DNA from: Spirogloea muscicola
Lineage: Eukaryota; Streptophyta; Zygnematophyceae; Spirogloeales; Spirogloeaceae
Length of the DNA: 23,376 bases
Reading direction: 5' to 3'
Assembly: GCA_009602725.1 (NCBI GenBank)
Contig: WELB01000073.1
Span: 590,125 to 613,500, forward strand
Positions 1-10,958 of the stretch are shown one piece after another. The position numbers and the translations under genes are program-made. The notes under the pieces were generated by a model. That model made no database searches and was not told the DNA's origin. It worked only from the letters and a program-made list of their open reading frames with translations. The number at the start of each line of letters is the position of its first letter. The stretch's first letter is position 1.

Positions 1-71
1 CCTCCGCCGCCGCTCCGGCCCCGGGCGCTTCCGCCGCCGCCGCTGCTGCCGCCGCCGCTGCCAAGGGCGCC

Positions 72-3000
72 ATGCCCGGCCCGGCCGACATCGACAAGGA
101 CGTCTTGTGCCCCATCTGCATGCAGACCATCAAGGTCCGGCCCGCTGCGCCCGCCGCCCTAGCCTGGCCCAGGGGGCACCCCCGCACCCGGCGTTCTAGG
201 TCGTGGAGGCAGGGGGCACCCTGGGTTGCGCTGCTCCTGGAGATGGAGGAGCGAGCATGCCATAGGACGCCTGGTCTTGGCTCGCAGGGTTGCGTACACG
301 GCAGCGCGCGAGCAGCTTCGAGGCTGGGTCCCACCCTCCCTCGCATCGGGCTCCGACCTGGGGGGGGCCCTGATTGGGAATGGCGAACAATGCGGCCCGG
401 ACGAGTGCGAGCACACTGCGCCTGCGGCGACCCTTGTCTCTGACGCGCTCGCGGCCATCTTGGCTGCCCCACCTGTGGCAGGACGCCTTCGTGACGTCGT
501 GCGGCCACAGCTTCTGCTACTCGTGCATCACGACGCACCTCAGCAACAAGCGCAACTGCCCCTGCTGCGCCCAGTACCTCACCAACGAGCAGCTCTTCCC
601 CAATTTCCTCCTCAACAAGGTCCGGTTCTCCGTAACGACCATGACGGGGACGCTGGTGCCATGGTGCATCACAAGGCATGCCGTGGGCTCAGATGCACGG
701 GGACTCTCACTCCCTCGGAGTGTTCCTATCCTACCTGCTCGGATGCTCTGCATGCGCTCGCCCAGTCTGCCGGGGAGTGGAGGGAAAGTGGAGCATGCTT
801 ACTCTGATACGCGCCTATCAAAGCTGATGCCTGCTCTGGGATCGTGCCTCCGACTTGTAGCTCCTGAGGAAGGCCAATGGGAGCTACTTGGTGAGCAATG
901 CTTCGCCCACCGAGCATCTCCGACTGGCTCTGCGTCAGGTGAGCAAAGCCCGGCACTGGCTACGGCGCTCTGCCTATCCAGGTAGCCTTGTCCCATTTCA
1001 TGTGCTAGGATGCACGTGTACTGCTCGTGTTCAGCTAAGGGGAGGGTGAAGTAGCTCGGGGCTTGAAAGCAGCAGTACGCCGTATCATCTACCGTTGACC
1101 TTCAGTGGCGTTTGTCTCCTGTAAGCCGCAGTCTGTGTTCTGAAGTGCACCTGCTTAGATTGGCTCACACGAGGACATCCTCGATGGGCATGCTTGGCAG
1201 CATCGAGTCCGCACTGGGCTTGCTTCAAATCCGCGCTTGCACCCATGTCAATAAGCAGGCAGGCAGTGAGGTGATGATGTTTGCATACTTGTTGACCTCC
1301 TAGTCATCTGCGTCACTCCCCCTGCGCCTGCAGGGCGCTGAGGTTTCGGTCAAGGAGCTGGATTCCTTGCTCGTCCTTCTTGCTGAGAAGAAGCGGAAAG
1401 CGGAGCAGGAAGAGGCAGAGGTGAACATGGAGATCTTGTTGGACTTCCTGCACCGCTCACGGCAACAGAAGCAGGAGGAACTTGCAGAGGTATGTGACGG
1501 GCAAGCACCTGAGGCTTCACCATAGCGTCCACTCACTCCTGGCTTTCATCCCGTGTTGTGGCTCTGCCCGCCGGGCGCCAGGCATGGGCTTTTGCAGCGG
1601 GAGGAGGTGGCTGGATCCTGGGCAGATGCAGATTTGGAATGATCAAATGCACTCATGTGGTGACTGCTGTTGTGTTGACTGTAAGAAAGGGGTCCTTGCT
1701 GCTGTCATGTGGAGCAGTTGAGGAAGGATCTGCATTGCCTCAAGGAGGACATCTGCGCAGTGGAGGTTACAAGGACAGAGCTGGCGAAGATGCACGAGCG
1801 GTCTGCCCACAAGCTGCGCTTGCTGCTGGAGGGACCACAAGCTGCGACTGCTGCATCGCTTGACCCACTGTCATCCGACATTGCTGCCGCCTCGGCGAGC
1901 GTGGGATCAGGGCGCAACGGGCAGGGGGGTGCCTCGGCCCTTGTCGTCAAGAGCTCGTCTACCAGTTCCAAGAGCAAGGGCTGGGTAACACAGAGTGCTG
2001 CTTGCATACGGAAGGACCTCGTCGTTGCAGATTCTCTCTCTCATGAGGCAGCAGGGGGCCTGACATCTGTTGCATCCACCACTCTTGCCAAGAAGCGCAG
2101 GGTCTTCTCACAGGTACACAAGCAGGAATGCCCGAAGTGCTACTTATTTCGTTTGCTGCTATCGGCATGTCATGAGCAGTCTGTGTCAGCACATTTGCTC
2201 CGGGCATCACCGCCTAGTACTAGCAAGTCCGTGACAGTGGCAATGTCTTCACACTGTCATCTGTGGTTATTCGAGTGTGCAGTTTGACGACCTACAGGAG
2301 TGCTACTTGCAACAGAGGCGCCGTCGCCTCAATGGAGTGCATGCCAAAGAAGGGCTAGAAGCAGATCCTCGGGCCGGGCTACACGACTTTCAAAGCATTT
2401 TAGCTGCATTCACGCGTTACAGGTATGTCCCTTGGTACTTAGCAGGTTATCCTTTGCACTGCACCTAACGTGAATCTCAGTTGCTCAAATAGAAAAATTG
2501 ACGATACAATGACCTTGTTCCTTGTATGACACATTGAGCTTGCACCAGAATTGCAATGCAATGCATGCAAGCCTCTGGAGATGCTGGACGAGGATGCTCA
2601 TGTCTATCTTATCAGAATACTGTGCATCATTGGACTGACCCACCTCCTTCTTCATGGCAGCCGCTTGCGAGTGATTGCTGAGCTTCGGCATGGCGACCTT
2701 TTCCATTCGTCAAACATAGTGTCTAGGTATTGCTTTCTCGCTCTTGCTTCGGCTTCTCACTGTAAAGTACTGCATGTTGGAGAAGCATCAATTTTTTCGA
2801 AGATTGTTCCTTCGTAAGTCCCGCGTGCAGCTGACTTGCAAGGTGAGGCAAGAATGGCAAGTCTCATCTTCTGCTCACTACACATTGTTGGCTTGCAGCA
2901 TTGAGTTTGACAGAGATGATGAGCTCTTTGCCACTGCCGGAGTTTCACGGAGAATTAAAGTTTTTGACTATTCCACGGTTGGTTCGTATACTCCACACTG

Positions 3001-5148
3001 TCGGCACATTGAGTGGCACTGTACAAGAGTACTGCAAGTCTCTTAGAGATCGCATTGCAGTAGATACAAGAGCACTGCAAGTCTCTTAGGGATCGCAGTT
3101 CTTTGAGGGAGATTACACCTCATGCAGCACATGCCTACTACTAGATGCCATTTTGACTTGCCGTGGGAGTTGTTGAGTGGGAATGCTTAGCATCGAGACT
3201 TTGTCATCCTCTTTGGTCTTCCTTTCCACTCTGTCAGAGGTCATCGTAGCTTCGTTGGGTGCTCCCAAAGTATATCAGCAGATTATGCTAGAGCTTCCCG
3301 GACTGCGAATGCCTTTGATTGTATGACGCTGAAAGTAATGCAGGCCCAATCATGGTCGGGCACAGTGAGTATGCCTGTGGTTTCGGTGTTTTAAGCACTG
3401 GTGAGCTTCTGTGCAGGTTGTCAATGAGTTGGCGGATGTGCACTGTCCTGTAGTGGAGATGTCCACAAGGTCCAAGTTGAGCTGCCTGAGCTGGAACAAG
3501 TACATCAAGTCACATGTAGCCAGCTCAGATTACGAAGGCATTGTCACAGTCTGGGATGTGAACACTTGCCAGGTCAGCTGTAGCTTCTGTAGCCTTTGGC
3601 TACCTTCGCAAATCTTGCTGTAGCACTTGGAGAGTTGCACTTAGGTTAATGCAGTTGATGTGACAGGTCTTCAGTGGCAAATGCCACATCAGGAGATCCT
3701 TTGAATCTGCTAAGTGGCTGTTGCCTCTTGTCTTTCACAGATCGGTGTCTGTACTTGTGATGCTTGTGGTGAGGTCCTAGTATGACCCCACATCATAATT
3801 GAGTACTGAAGCATTATGTCTTACAGAGCATTATGGAGTATGAGGAGCACGAGAAGCGAGCATGGAGTGTGGACTTTTCGCGCACCGAACCTACACGATT
3901 GGTGTCAGGCAGCGACGATGGCAAGGTGCGTCGACTGTGCTAAAACGCACTGCTTCTCTGATGCTGCCAGGCTTTGCCAATGTGCAATGTAGACGTGGGT
4001 GAGGCTGAAGCTCTACGTTGTATGCATGGCGACTTGGTGGGCAGGTGAAGGTGTGGTGCACGCGACAGGAGAGCAGTGTACTGAACATAGACATGAAAGC
4101 CAACATCTGCTGCGTGAAGTACAATCCTGGCTCCAGCAACTACGTTGCGGTAGACCTGCCAGCTGCATTAGGCAGCTTCCCTCTCTTTGACCTGCAAATG
4201 GCGCTTGATTTAAAAGGCACACGATGTTCGATTGTCCCGTTAGTTTGTGGGGGAGTTGCACCGGTGTTGAGACGGCTTGAAGGGAAGGGAAAGAGAGGAA
4301 GGTGAAGAGTTTGTAGTGAGGAATTTGTGAGAAAGGCTGAGTTTGGCAGGGGTGGACACGCAGTGGGAAGTCTGCAAGTAACTGATTTGGCCTGTGGTGT
4401 GTCAGGTTGGATCCGCCGATCACCACATTCACTACTTTGACCTGCGCCGCACAGCATCGCCTCTCCATATCTTCAGCGGCCACCGCAAGGCAGTGTCTTA
4501 TGTCAAGTTTGTGTCTCCTATCGAGTTAGCCTCAGCTTCTACCGACTCCACTTTACGTCTTTGGGACGTGCACAAAAACTTACCGGTGCGCCCTGTCACC
4601 ACCATTAGAACCCCCTTCCCACATGCATATGTCTGAGGTGACCGGGAATCCTAATTGTGCCCATTTTGCTGAATGTGGCCAGATCCGCACCCTCACTGGG
4701 CACACCAATGAGAAGAATTTCGTGGGGTTGAGCGTCAACAGCGACTACTTGGCCTGTGGAAGCGAGACGAACGAAGTTTGCGTGTACCACAAGGTATTGT
4801 GGTGATCCCACGCATGGCTGCAGCGATGTCTTTGCAGAGTCGCTGTCAAGTTGCACTACTTGTGCTTGTGTAAGGCATGTGCTAAAGCTTGGGTGATTGA
4901 CAGTGTCCCGTTAGCTTGGGGTCAAGGCTTGGTAAAGGATGCAAATTTGAAGGAACGTGGGCGTGGCCATGCAGGCAATGTCGAAACCAGCTGCTGTGCA
5001 CCGCTTTGGCTCCCCTGACCCACCTGGGGAGGACAGCGATGAGGATGCTGCCTACTTCATTTCTGCAGTTTGCTGGAAGAGCAACTCTCCAACCATGCTG
5101 GCTGCCAACAGCCAGGGCACCATCAAGGTCCTTGCCTTGGCCGCCTAA
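72..5148 (+). CDS. COP1: COP1-type E3 ubiquitin ligase (RING, coiled coil, seven-WD40 propeller)
   Basis: Exons 72-134, 482-619, 861-938, 1334-1489, 1718-2113, 2283-2422, 2661-2726, 2899-2977, 3417-3572, 3827-3925, 4045-4149, 4406-4585, 4683-4793, 4975-5148; all introns are GT-AG and the frame closes to 646 aa (plant COP1 is about 675). The RING is C3HC4: C13, C16, C28, H30, C33, C36, C47, C50. A coiled coil spans about 98-165, a basic AKKRRVF (possible NLS) precedes residue 277, and WD40 repeats fill about 325-646 ([33 protein letters not shown]). In plants COP1 works in the nucleus, usually with SPA proteins, to ubiquitinate light-signalling transcription factors; this role is inferred from family. 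The frame stays open and Ala-rich upstream to base 3, so the true start may lie outside the window. Exon 5 could begin 3 nt earlier. The central linker (about 190-270) is poorly conserved. Confidence 0.97.
3023..3097 (+). repeat. Two-copy direct repeat inside COP1 intron 8
   Basis: A 32-bp unit at 3023-3054 recurs at 3066-3097 with two mismatches and an 11-bp spacer. It lies in the long intron between the exons ending at 2977 and starting at 3417. No function is visible; local slippage or duplication is the simplest explanation. Confidence 0.85.
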
Positions 5149-5535
5149 GTGGCCCTTATTTGCCGACAGCACGTCCGCCAACTGGAGCGCAAGCCGCTGC
5201 TCCGCTGCGGGTACACTCATACTTGCTGTTTGGAGAAAGCTAGCAGGCAGAAGCCTGCTGGCATTAATACTTGTTTGCGGTGCTTTGTATGAATTGACAA
5301 TACCCATTTAATGTGGAATTGGTATTGTCTGGCGGGTCGCTCTGCATGGGAGCATCTTAAGGTGCAGTGGCAGGGCAACAGGGCAACTTTCTCCGTGCCT
5401 GGTCGCCTATGGCTCTGTGTGCGGTCAGGCGCGCAGGCAGGCCATGCTGAGGGTGTGCGGTCATCTGAGCTTCAATTTCCAGCGCTAACGATGAGGCCCA
5501 AAGGTCTGGTGACGGCTGGAGCTACTCATGAGTGA
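5149..5535 (+). other. COP1 downstream region with a small hairpin
   Basis: No gene is supported here. The first part is presumably the COP1 3' UTR. A 9-bp perfect inverted repeat (GACAATACC at 5296-5304, GGTATTGTC at 5321-5329, 16-nt loop) could form a hairpin in the transcript. I saw no TGTAA between the stop codon and about 5500, so the poly(A) site is unassigned. Confidence 0.5.
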
Positions 5536-6115
5536 TGCCCGGGAGGTAAAGCAGGGGCCAAAGAAACTGGGAGAGGCAGCATTGGACGCTGTTCGACTGA
5601 GCGGCAGCGCAGGCAGGTCGGGCAGCCCGAGAAGCTGCGCAATCTGTGGGGGTTTGAGCGGGCCAGTGAGAAGACCACAGAGCAGCCCATGCAGCAGCTC
5701 TGATCCACTGTGGAGGGCAGTGTCCGCATGCTCTGCATGCTGGCCCCCGGGCGTGAGCTGGCGGTGCAAGTGCCTTGGCGGCGGAGGCCGGCAGCGGCAG
5801 GAGCGCAGCCAGCAAAGGCGTCCTGAACACGGTGTGCTGCCTGCACACAGGCACAACGAGCTGGGAGGCGAGTGGTGCAGGATATGGGAGGAAGGTGCTC
5901 AGAGAGCGGGGGGGTGGGGGGCGGCTGCAGTGCGCCGCGTGGGGAGAAGGCATGTTCAGAGGAAGCCCACTCAGGAGGGGGCAATGGCTCTCATAGAGCG
6001 CTCCTCCAAGTGGGGCGAGGGCTGTGAAAGGCCAGTACAAAGGAGGAAGCTCGTCCACAGGGGCGGACGGCTGAGAAGGCCAGCCCCAAGCAGAGGCGGC
6101 GCGCGGTGTGCATGA
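5536..6115. other. GC-rich unassigned stretch with open frames
   Basis: Long open frames exist on both strands, which GC-rich sequence produces by chance. One plus-strand frame (5536-5703) reads like a charged protein tail ending in EKTTEQPMQQL then stop, but it has no ATG, no partner exons I could find and no family I recognise. The part after about 5990 begins to resemble an inverted, diverged copy of the stem-loop repeat of block 1. I do not call a gene. Confidence 0.3.
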
Positions 6116-6812
6116 AGTGAAAGGGAGGCCAAGCCTAGCCAGGACACGGTTCAGGCAAATAGTACTTCAAAGGTCGGGGTGATAGCCTATGCTAAGTGGA
6201 TTAAGGTAACGGGGCCGAAGAAGCAGCTTAATTAGCGTGAGGCAATCGCTGTGAGAGGCCAGCCTAGAAGGAATGAACAAGGGAGTTACAAAGCACAGCC
6301 CAGGCCATGGCGAACTTTGGTACCCATTAGCGTGCACATACAAGCTAGGCGCGAGGTGAGCATTTGACAAAAGGGAGGCAAAATCAAGCCAGTACACTCT
6401 GTAAGTACAAAGATGAGTTGTAAGAGGCACTTAGGCAACAGAACGCAGAACACAAGTGAAGGAGGACTCTGGACCACATTTGAGCACATACGCATCTGAC
6501 AGACCAGTCTGGGGAGCCGGAGCACCATCACGCAAGCCGGTGGCCTGGCTTAGTGCGCGCCCAGCATGCTGATGTGTAGCTAGAGCATGGGACCGCTGCG
6601 AATTAAGCGAGAGCCGCACACTGTGGTACGCAACCACTGCGACCATTTGGGGGCCGCTAGCATGCCCCAGGCTACCGGCCCAACTGCGAAGCCGTGCGTC
6701 CACTAGCTGGGCCAAGAAAGTAAGCTATTGAATGGGGGTGACACCACCAGGCGCTCTTGGGATAAGGACGGACGTGGTTAGAAGGAGGGTCGGAAGGTGC
6801 ACAAGCACGCAG

Positions 6813-6938
6813 GCGAGCGAGAGAACCCCCGCGCGCTGCAGCAGCGTATAGGCTTCTTGGCCACCCTTTCAGAAGGCGAGCGAGAGAAACCCCGCGTGCT
6901 GCAGCAGCGTATAGGCTTCTTGGCCACCCTTTCAGATA
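6813..6938 (+). repeat. 63-bp tandem duplication (two copies)
   Basis: Copy 1 is 6813-6875 and copy 2 is 6876-6938, with a few substitutions. Because 63 is a multiple of three, it reads as a 21-residue repeat on the plus strand (core LQQRIGFLATLS) and on the minus strand (core ERVAKKPIRCCS). The surrounding frame runs through non-coding-looking repeat sequence, so I treat it as a DNA repeat and not as protein evidence. Confidence 0.85.
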
Positions 6939-7341
6939 GTGCGCACTGCGCGCCTTCTCTCTCTCGCTGTAGCCGAGTGACGGTAAGGGCCGAGTGCACT
7001 ACTCTTGGGCTGGCCTCTCACACCGCTCTCGCTCTGTACTGGAAGAGTCTCTCACTCACAGCCACTGCCTCACATTGGCAAAGCTCTTTCTTTCCTTCAC
7101 TTCATTTTTATATCATGCCACTCCGCGCGCCTTCTCACTCCAGAGAGCGGCCAGAGTGCAGAGTGCAGGCACCCTGCAACCCCTCCTCACTCCTTTCTCA
7201 GCTACTTGATCCCGTGTGTGTCTTAGCGTTTTCCCTTAGGGGCCCCTTCGAACTTTTTTCTTTGTTCTTTTTTGATGGGCTGGCCTCTCCCAGCCACTGC
7301 CCTCTCCTGGAAGCGTCTCTCTTCTTTCTCAGTGCTTGCCC

Positions 7342-8200
7342 AAGAACCGGACGAAGGGGCACAGGCTAGACTCATTGCTGCAGTCGAAGATGAGCGTCGC
7401 TAGACGCTGAGGAGGATGCCGGAAATCCGGAACAAAACCACGGAGTCTGGCACGACTCACCTCTCTTGCAACACCTGGGACTACTGACTGGCTCACCATA
7501 TGCATCCACAACGCCTTTGGGATCAGCCCCAAGGCCTGTCAGACGCTCTTCCAACTGTTCCTTGGCCTGCCCCCCACCTGCCTGATCGGAGTCTGTCAGA
7601 TTGAGTGCAGCTTCATGCGGAGGGCGGAGACCTCGCCACGCGTGATATCCCACTGGCCCTGAATTCGGTGGGCGTCCATAATCTACTACGGGGTGCCCTG
7701 GCGACTCGATGTGTGCCGCCGGCTACCGTGCCATTGTAAGAGTGAACAACATCATGCCCATTACCACTGACGCTCAGGAACGCCATTACCGTCGCACCCT
7801 AGACACTGTGGGCGTACACTTCGGTGGAGGTCCACGAGCCTTGGTCGATGTGGCAATGACGGAGGCGTACAAGAGTCCAGCATCGACCTAATTGTTGGCC
7901 ACAGTGGGAGCAGAGCAGGGAAAGCTGCAGCGGTACTCTGACTACCCCCGCAGCGATCACCTCCCAGGGCCGCAATTCACACCTTTGGCTGCATGCGTCC
8001 TCGCTTTCATACCCTACTCGAGTCGCAAGTCCAGGATATGCACGACGCAAGGTATGCTTCCAGCCGAGATGGGCATGCCGGCAGCCTATTGTCGTTTTGA
8101 GAAGCCGTATGTCAGCCTGTTTGCAGCCAGCTCGTGCTCCGGAAAGCTGGTCGAGCCTCAGCTGGTGGTACAGGGGATTTTTAGGAAGTTGCCGTCCGGT
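7342..8200. other. Unassigned, apparently single-copy stretch between repeats
   Basis: This sequence does not match the stem-loop repeats around it. A plus-strand frame without ATG includes AFGISPKACQTLFQLFLGLP and ends at the TGA near 7660. A second frame, 7709-7891, encodes a short peptide containing VNNIMPITTDAQERHYRRTL then stop. Neither resembles a family I know, and splice signals joining them are not obvious. It may be a decayed gene or transposon fragment. Confidence 0.35.
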
Positions 8201-8229
8201 GTTTGGGCATCACTTAGCGACCGCTACTT

Positions 8230-8323
8230 GCTGTCTCAGTCCTTAGCACTCCGACTCCTTCAGACCTTGTCCATTCTTTTGGGCTGGCCTCTCCCAGCCA
8301 CCAGTTAATCTGGCCGCGCTTGC
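8230..8323 (+). repeat. 94-bp segment identical to 16038-16131 (copy A)
   Basis: Every base from GCTGTCTCAGTCC to CCGCGCTTGC is the same in the two positions, 7.8 kb apart, while most other repeat copies in the window are clearly diverged. It contains the stem-loop at 8281-8300. The upstream flank (TTGCCGTCCGG, GTTTGGGC, TTAGCGACC) reappears downstream of copy B near 16178-16210, so the order of sub-segments has been shuffled. Confidence 0.95.
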
Positions 8324-8451
8324 TTACGTGCTGAGTCGTGGTTACTGAGCCGGTCAGCTTAGCAGCAGGTGATGCACATCTGTCAATGTGCTTGTCTTCC
8401 TACTTTTCAGAAGGTTCTCTGGCCCCTTCCAACTTGGTGCGATCCCCCTTT

Positions 8452-8640
8452 TTGTCTGTCGGATGTGAGGCTCCTCACTCGTAACTACTAAGTGGTCCAT
8501 CCTCTCCCGTTTTGCCATAGCCTCTTCAGGCCCCGCAGTCGCTGCTTAGCTCGTAGTTTGGCCCCTTCGAACCTTGTCAATTCTTCTCGGGCTGGCTTCT
8601 CACAGCCCTTGCCCCCGTTGGGAGAGCCACGTCTTTTTTC
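8452..8640 (+). repeat. Best preserved stem-loop repeat copy in block 1
   Basis: The 5' part (8452-8560, with GGCTCCTCACTCGTAACTAC and GTGGTCCATCC) matches the reverse complement of 15712-15801. The middle (TGGCCCCTTCGAACCTTGTC from about 8559) and stem-loop 8589-8608 match copies at 16640-16690 and 15581-15708. The 3' end is a GAGAGCCACGTCTTTTTTC run like the CTT-rich ends of other copies. Confidence 0.85.
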
Positions 8641-8822
8641 TGGGCTGGCCAATCGCAGCCATCGCCACCTACTGGAAGCGCCTTGCTCGTACTTGTTCCT
8701 TGTACTTGACCACGCAGGTCAGAGTGCAGGCGGGGCCGAGGCCGGGGCCGGGCCCGGGCCTCGCCGGCCCTCCCCACGTCACGGAACTCCAGGCCCCCCC
8801 GCCCGCCGCCGCGCCCGCCCGC

Positions 8823-10264
8823 ATGGCGCTGCGCCTGGGCGACGTGGTGCCCGACTTCGAGGCCGACTCCACCGCCGGCCGCCTCCGCTTCCACGACCAC
8901 ATCGCCGGCTCCTGGGCTATCCTGGTGCGACCGCCCTCCCCGCCTCCGCCGCCACCTCCGCCCGCGCCCTCTCGGCTTCCGCCCTCCCCCTCACTCATCT
9001 CTGCCTCCCCACCACCCGCGTGGCCGCAGTTCTCCCACCCCTCCGACTTCACGCCGGTCTGCACCTCTGGTGAGGGCCTCGCCCACCCGCCTTGCGCCAG
9101 CCGGTCGCCACTGCGGCAGCAGTGCCAGTAGGCCCCGGGGCCTCTGCTTGGCCTGCGGACACCTCTCCCTTCCCCCATGGCCTGCGCTCTGTCACCGGCG
9201 AGCGGTCACTGAGTGCCGACTTGGATCACAGGGGAGCCGCCCGCCTCCCTGGCTCAGCCTGCAGGCCGAGCCAGGCTGGCGCCAGGCTACACTGTGCACG
9301 CTCTTGAGCAGTAGTGGCAGCGCCCGTCTGTTGACAGAGCTGGGAGCCGTCGGCAAGTTCCTGCCCGAATTTGAGGAGCGCGGCGTCAAAGTCCTCGCTC
9401 TCAGCTGCAACTCAGTACGCCCCTCCTTGAGCTTGTCGAGGTCGGCTGGCAGGCAGGTGAATGCCGCTGAAGGTGGTTGTGAAGCTCTAGCTACTGGCCT
9501 AGCCCCTTCTTCTCCCTCATGACGTTAGTGCGCACAAGGGCTGTTTATCGCAGGTTGAGAGCCACCACGCTTGGATTTCGGACGTTGAAGCATACACGCC
9601 CGAGGCCAAGGTTGAGTTTCCCATCCTGGCCGACCCCGACCGCAAGCTGGCCAAGGAGTGGGGTATGATTGACCCTGACGAGCTGGACAACGAGGGCATC
9701 CCCCTAACTGCTCGTGCGGTTTTCGTCATCGGACCCGACAAGAAGCTGAAATTATCCATTCTGTATCCTGCCACCACCGGCCGCAACTTTGATGAGGTGC
9801 CTACCAACTCACATTGGCTCGGGTGTAGCGCTCATTTCCTTCTCACCTGCCACTCCAGCATCCACACTGTAGCCCTGATGCTCTTTCTACAGATGTTGCT
9901 GTGTATTTGGAAAGCTTCCCCAAAGTGTTGAATGAGCTTTCTCCACCATTGAGAGTGGCGGTCTGCATAGCCAGATGAAGAGGCAATGTCAAGGGGGCCG
10001 CCTGTTGCCTTCCAGCAGCAGGGCATCCATCCTCAACTGCAGCATCAGTGGTGCGTGTAGGTGCTGCGTGTTATCGACTCCTTGCAGCTGACAGCGAAGT
10101 ACAGCGTGGCCACGCCAGTGAACTGGCAGCAGGGCGACAAGTGTATGGTGAATCCCTCGCTGTCCAATGAGGCGGCCAAGGAGAAGTTCCCCAAGGGCTT
10201 TGACACAATCCAGCTGCCTTCAGGACGGGAGTACGTGCGCCTGACCCCTCAGCCAGACCTCTGA
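8823..10264 (+). CDS. PRDX6: 1-Cys peroxiredoxin (PRDX6 class)
   Basis: Exons 8823-8924, 9030-9069, 9338-9414, 9554-9796, 10061-10264 (all GT-AG) give 221 aa, the normal family length. It reduces peroxides through the peroxidatic Cys45 in the motif SHPSDFTPVC. The 1-Cys signature PVNW is at 173-176 and GPDKKLKLSILYPATTGRN is intact. A second Cys (Cys71, ALSCNS) is present, but no 2-Cys resolving motif is seen. His24 and Ser30 align with the mammalian PRDX6 phospholipase residues His26 and Ser32, but the GxSxG box is not intact (AGSWA), so lipase activity is doubtful. No targeting peptide is evident; a cytosolic or nuclear location is likely by family. The start is the first ATG, directly followed by the conserved LGDVVPDFEA. 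The gene lies just after repeat block 1 and converges with PCH2. Confidence 0.97.
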
Positions 10265-10446
10265 ATACCAGCCTGCTCGTTGCTCTACTCCACGGGTGTG
10301 CACTGGATGAATCCTAAGAAGATGGATACTTCCAGCACCTGCCCAGCTGTCCATATGTTGAGCAAACTGAAATGTGAAGTTGCAGTTACAAGGCAAGTCA
10401 GTCTGAATATGTTTGCTTCACATTGGTGATTTGGGGTTCCATTGAG

Positions 10447-10566
10447 CAGGTTTCTGTAACATTCCTAAGTTAGTTCGTTATTTGTGTGGTTTAGAGTGAC
10501 TTGCTGCAGGTTTCTGTAACATTCCTGAGTTAGTTTGTTATTTGTGTGGTTTAGAGTGACTTGCTG
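10447..10566 (+). repeat. 60-bp tandem duplication in the peroxiredoxin 3' region
   Basis: Copies 10447-10506 and 10507-10566 differ at about two positions, which suggests a recent duplication. The unit starts CAGGTTTCTGTAACATTCCT and ends TGACTTGCTG. Each copy carries TGTAA, so the likely cleavage signal of the peroxiredoxin transcript is doubled. Confidence 0.95.
10455..10519 (+). terminator. Two putative TGTAA polyadenylation signals for the peroxiredoxin gene
   Basis: TGTAA is at 10455-10459 and again at 10515-10519, about 190 and 250 nt after the stop codon. TGTAA is the established poly(A) signal of green algae; use here is inferred from position. Confidence 0.6.
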
Positions 10567-10958
10567 CAAAGGCACTTTGGTCTGAACCCCCTGCATGCTG
10601 GGGCGTAGCCCGCATGTGTGTGCGAAGCACCCAGAACTTGCAGGAGGACTGCATGGTACAATGTGGACTGCACATATTTGTTGTTATGCGAGAATGCTAG
10701 GAAGTCCGCAACTTCACCCTTTTTAGTAAATGCAGTCAACGATGACAACCAAACCTCTGGGAGTAGTCTATGCATTCAACTGTTGAGTAGATACTTGCCA
10801 CCACTGCAGACAGGACTGCCCATAGCAGCAGCCCCATGAAATGGCGCACAATGAAGCAACTTATTGTGAGTACTTGATCTCGATAGTCAGCATGAGTGCT
10901 TCTGTAGGGTATACACATGCAGTGGAGTATTAGATAGGCTGCACCTGGAAGAGAGATT
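10567..10958. other. Convergent intergenic region, no gene seen
   Basis: This lies between the peroxiredoxin 3' region and the PCH2 stop codon and is probably PCH2 3' UTR. The nearest TGTAA I found on the minus strand is the complement of TTACA at 10386-10390, already inside the opposite gene's 3' region. If it is used, the two transcripts overlap tail to tail. Confidence 0.4.

Larger units (their letters stand above)
5990..8700. repeat. Repeat block 1: mosaic of diverged stem-loop repeat copies
   Basis: Segments share a motif: a GGCCCCTTCGAACCTTGTC-like 5' part, a pyrimidine tract, then a stem-loop of the form GGGCTGG...CAGCCC. Plus-strand copies have their stem-loops near 7007, 7277-7296, 8281-8300, 8589-8608 and 8642-8660. 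Degraded minus-strand copies lie near 6030 and 6255. Left-hand copies point one way and right-hand copies the other. Coordinates of the block are approximate because copies are broken and diverged. Between copies, 6300-6800 contains nothing I can identify. Confidence 0.7.

Noticed and set aside
5522-6115. Overlapping long open frames on both strands as a new gene
   Set aside because: Both strands are open at once, as expected in GC-rich DNA; compositions are odd and the end overlaps repeat sequence.
6797-7369. A 190-residue frame containing two 21-residue repeats
   Set aside because: It runs through the stem-loop repeat sequence and the minus strand is equally open across the tandem repeat. 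It is better explained as a DNA duplication.
8550-8610. tRNA-derived SINE, because repeat copies carry TTCGAACC, similar to a Pol III B box in reverse
   Set aside because: In the matching orientation the bases after GGTTCGAA are GGG instead of TCC, and I found no acceptable A box at the right distance.
10447-10566. CRISPR-like repeat array
   Set aside because: Only two directly adjoining copies and no spacers; the context is a eukaryotic 3' region.
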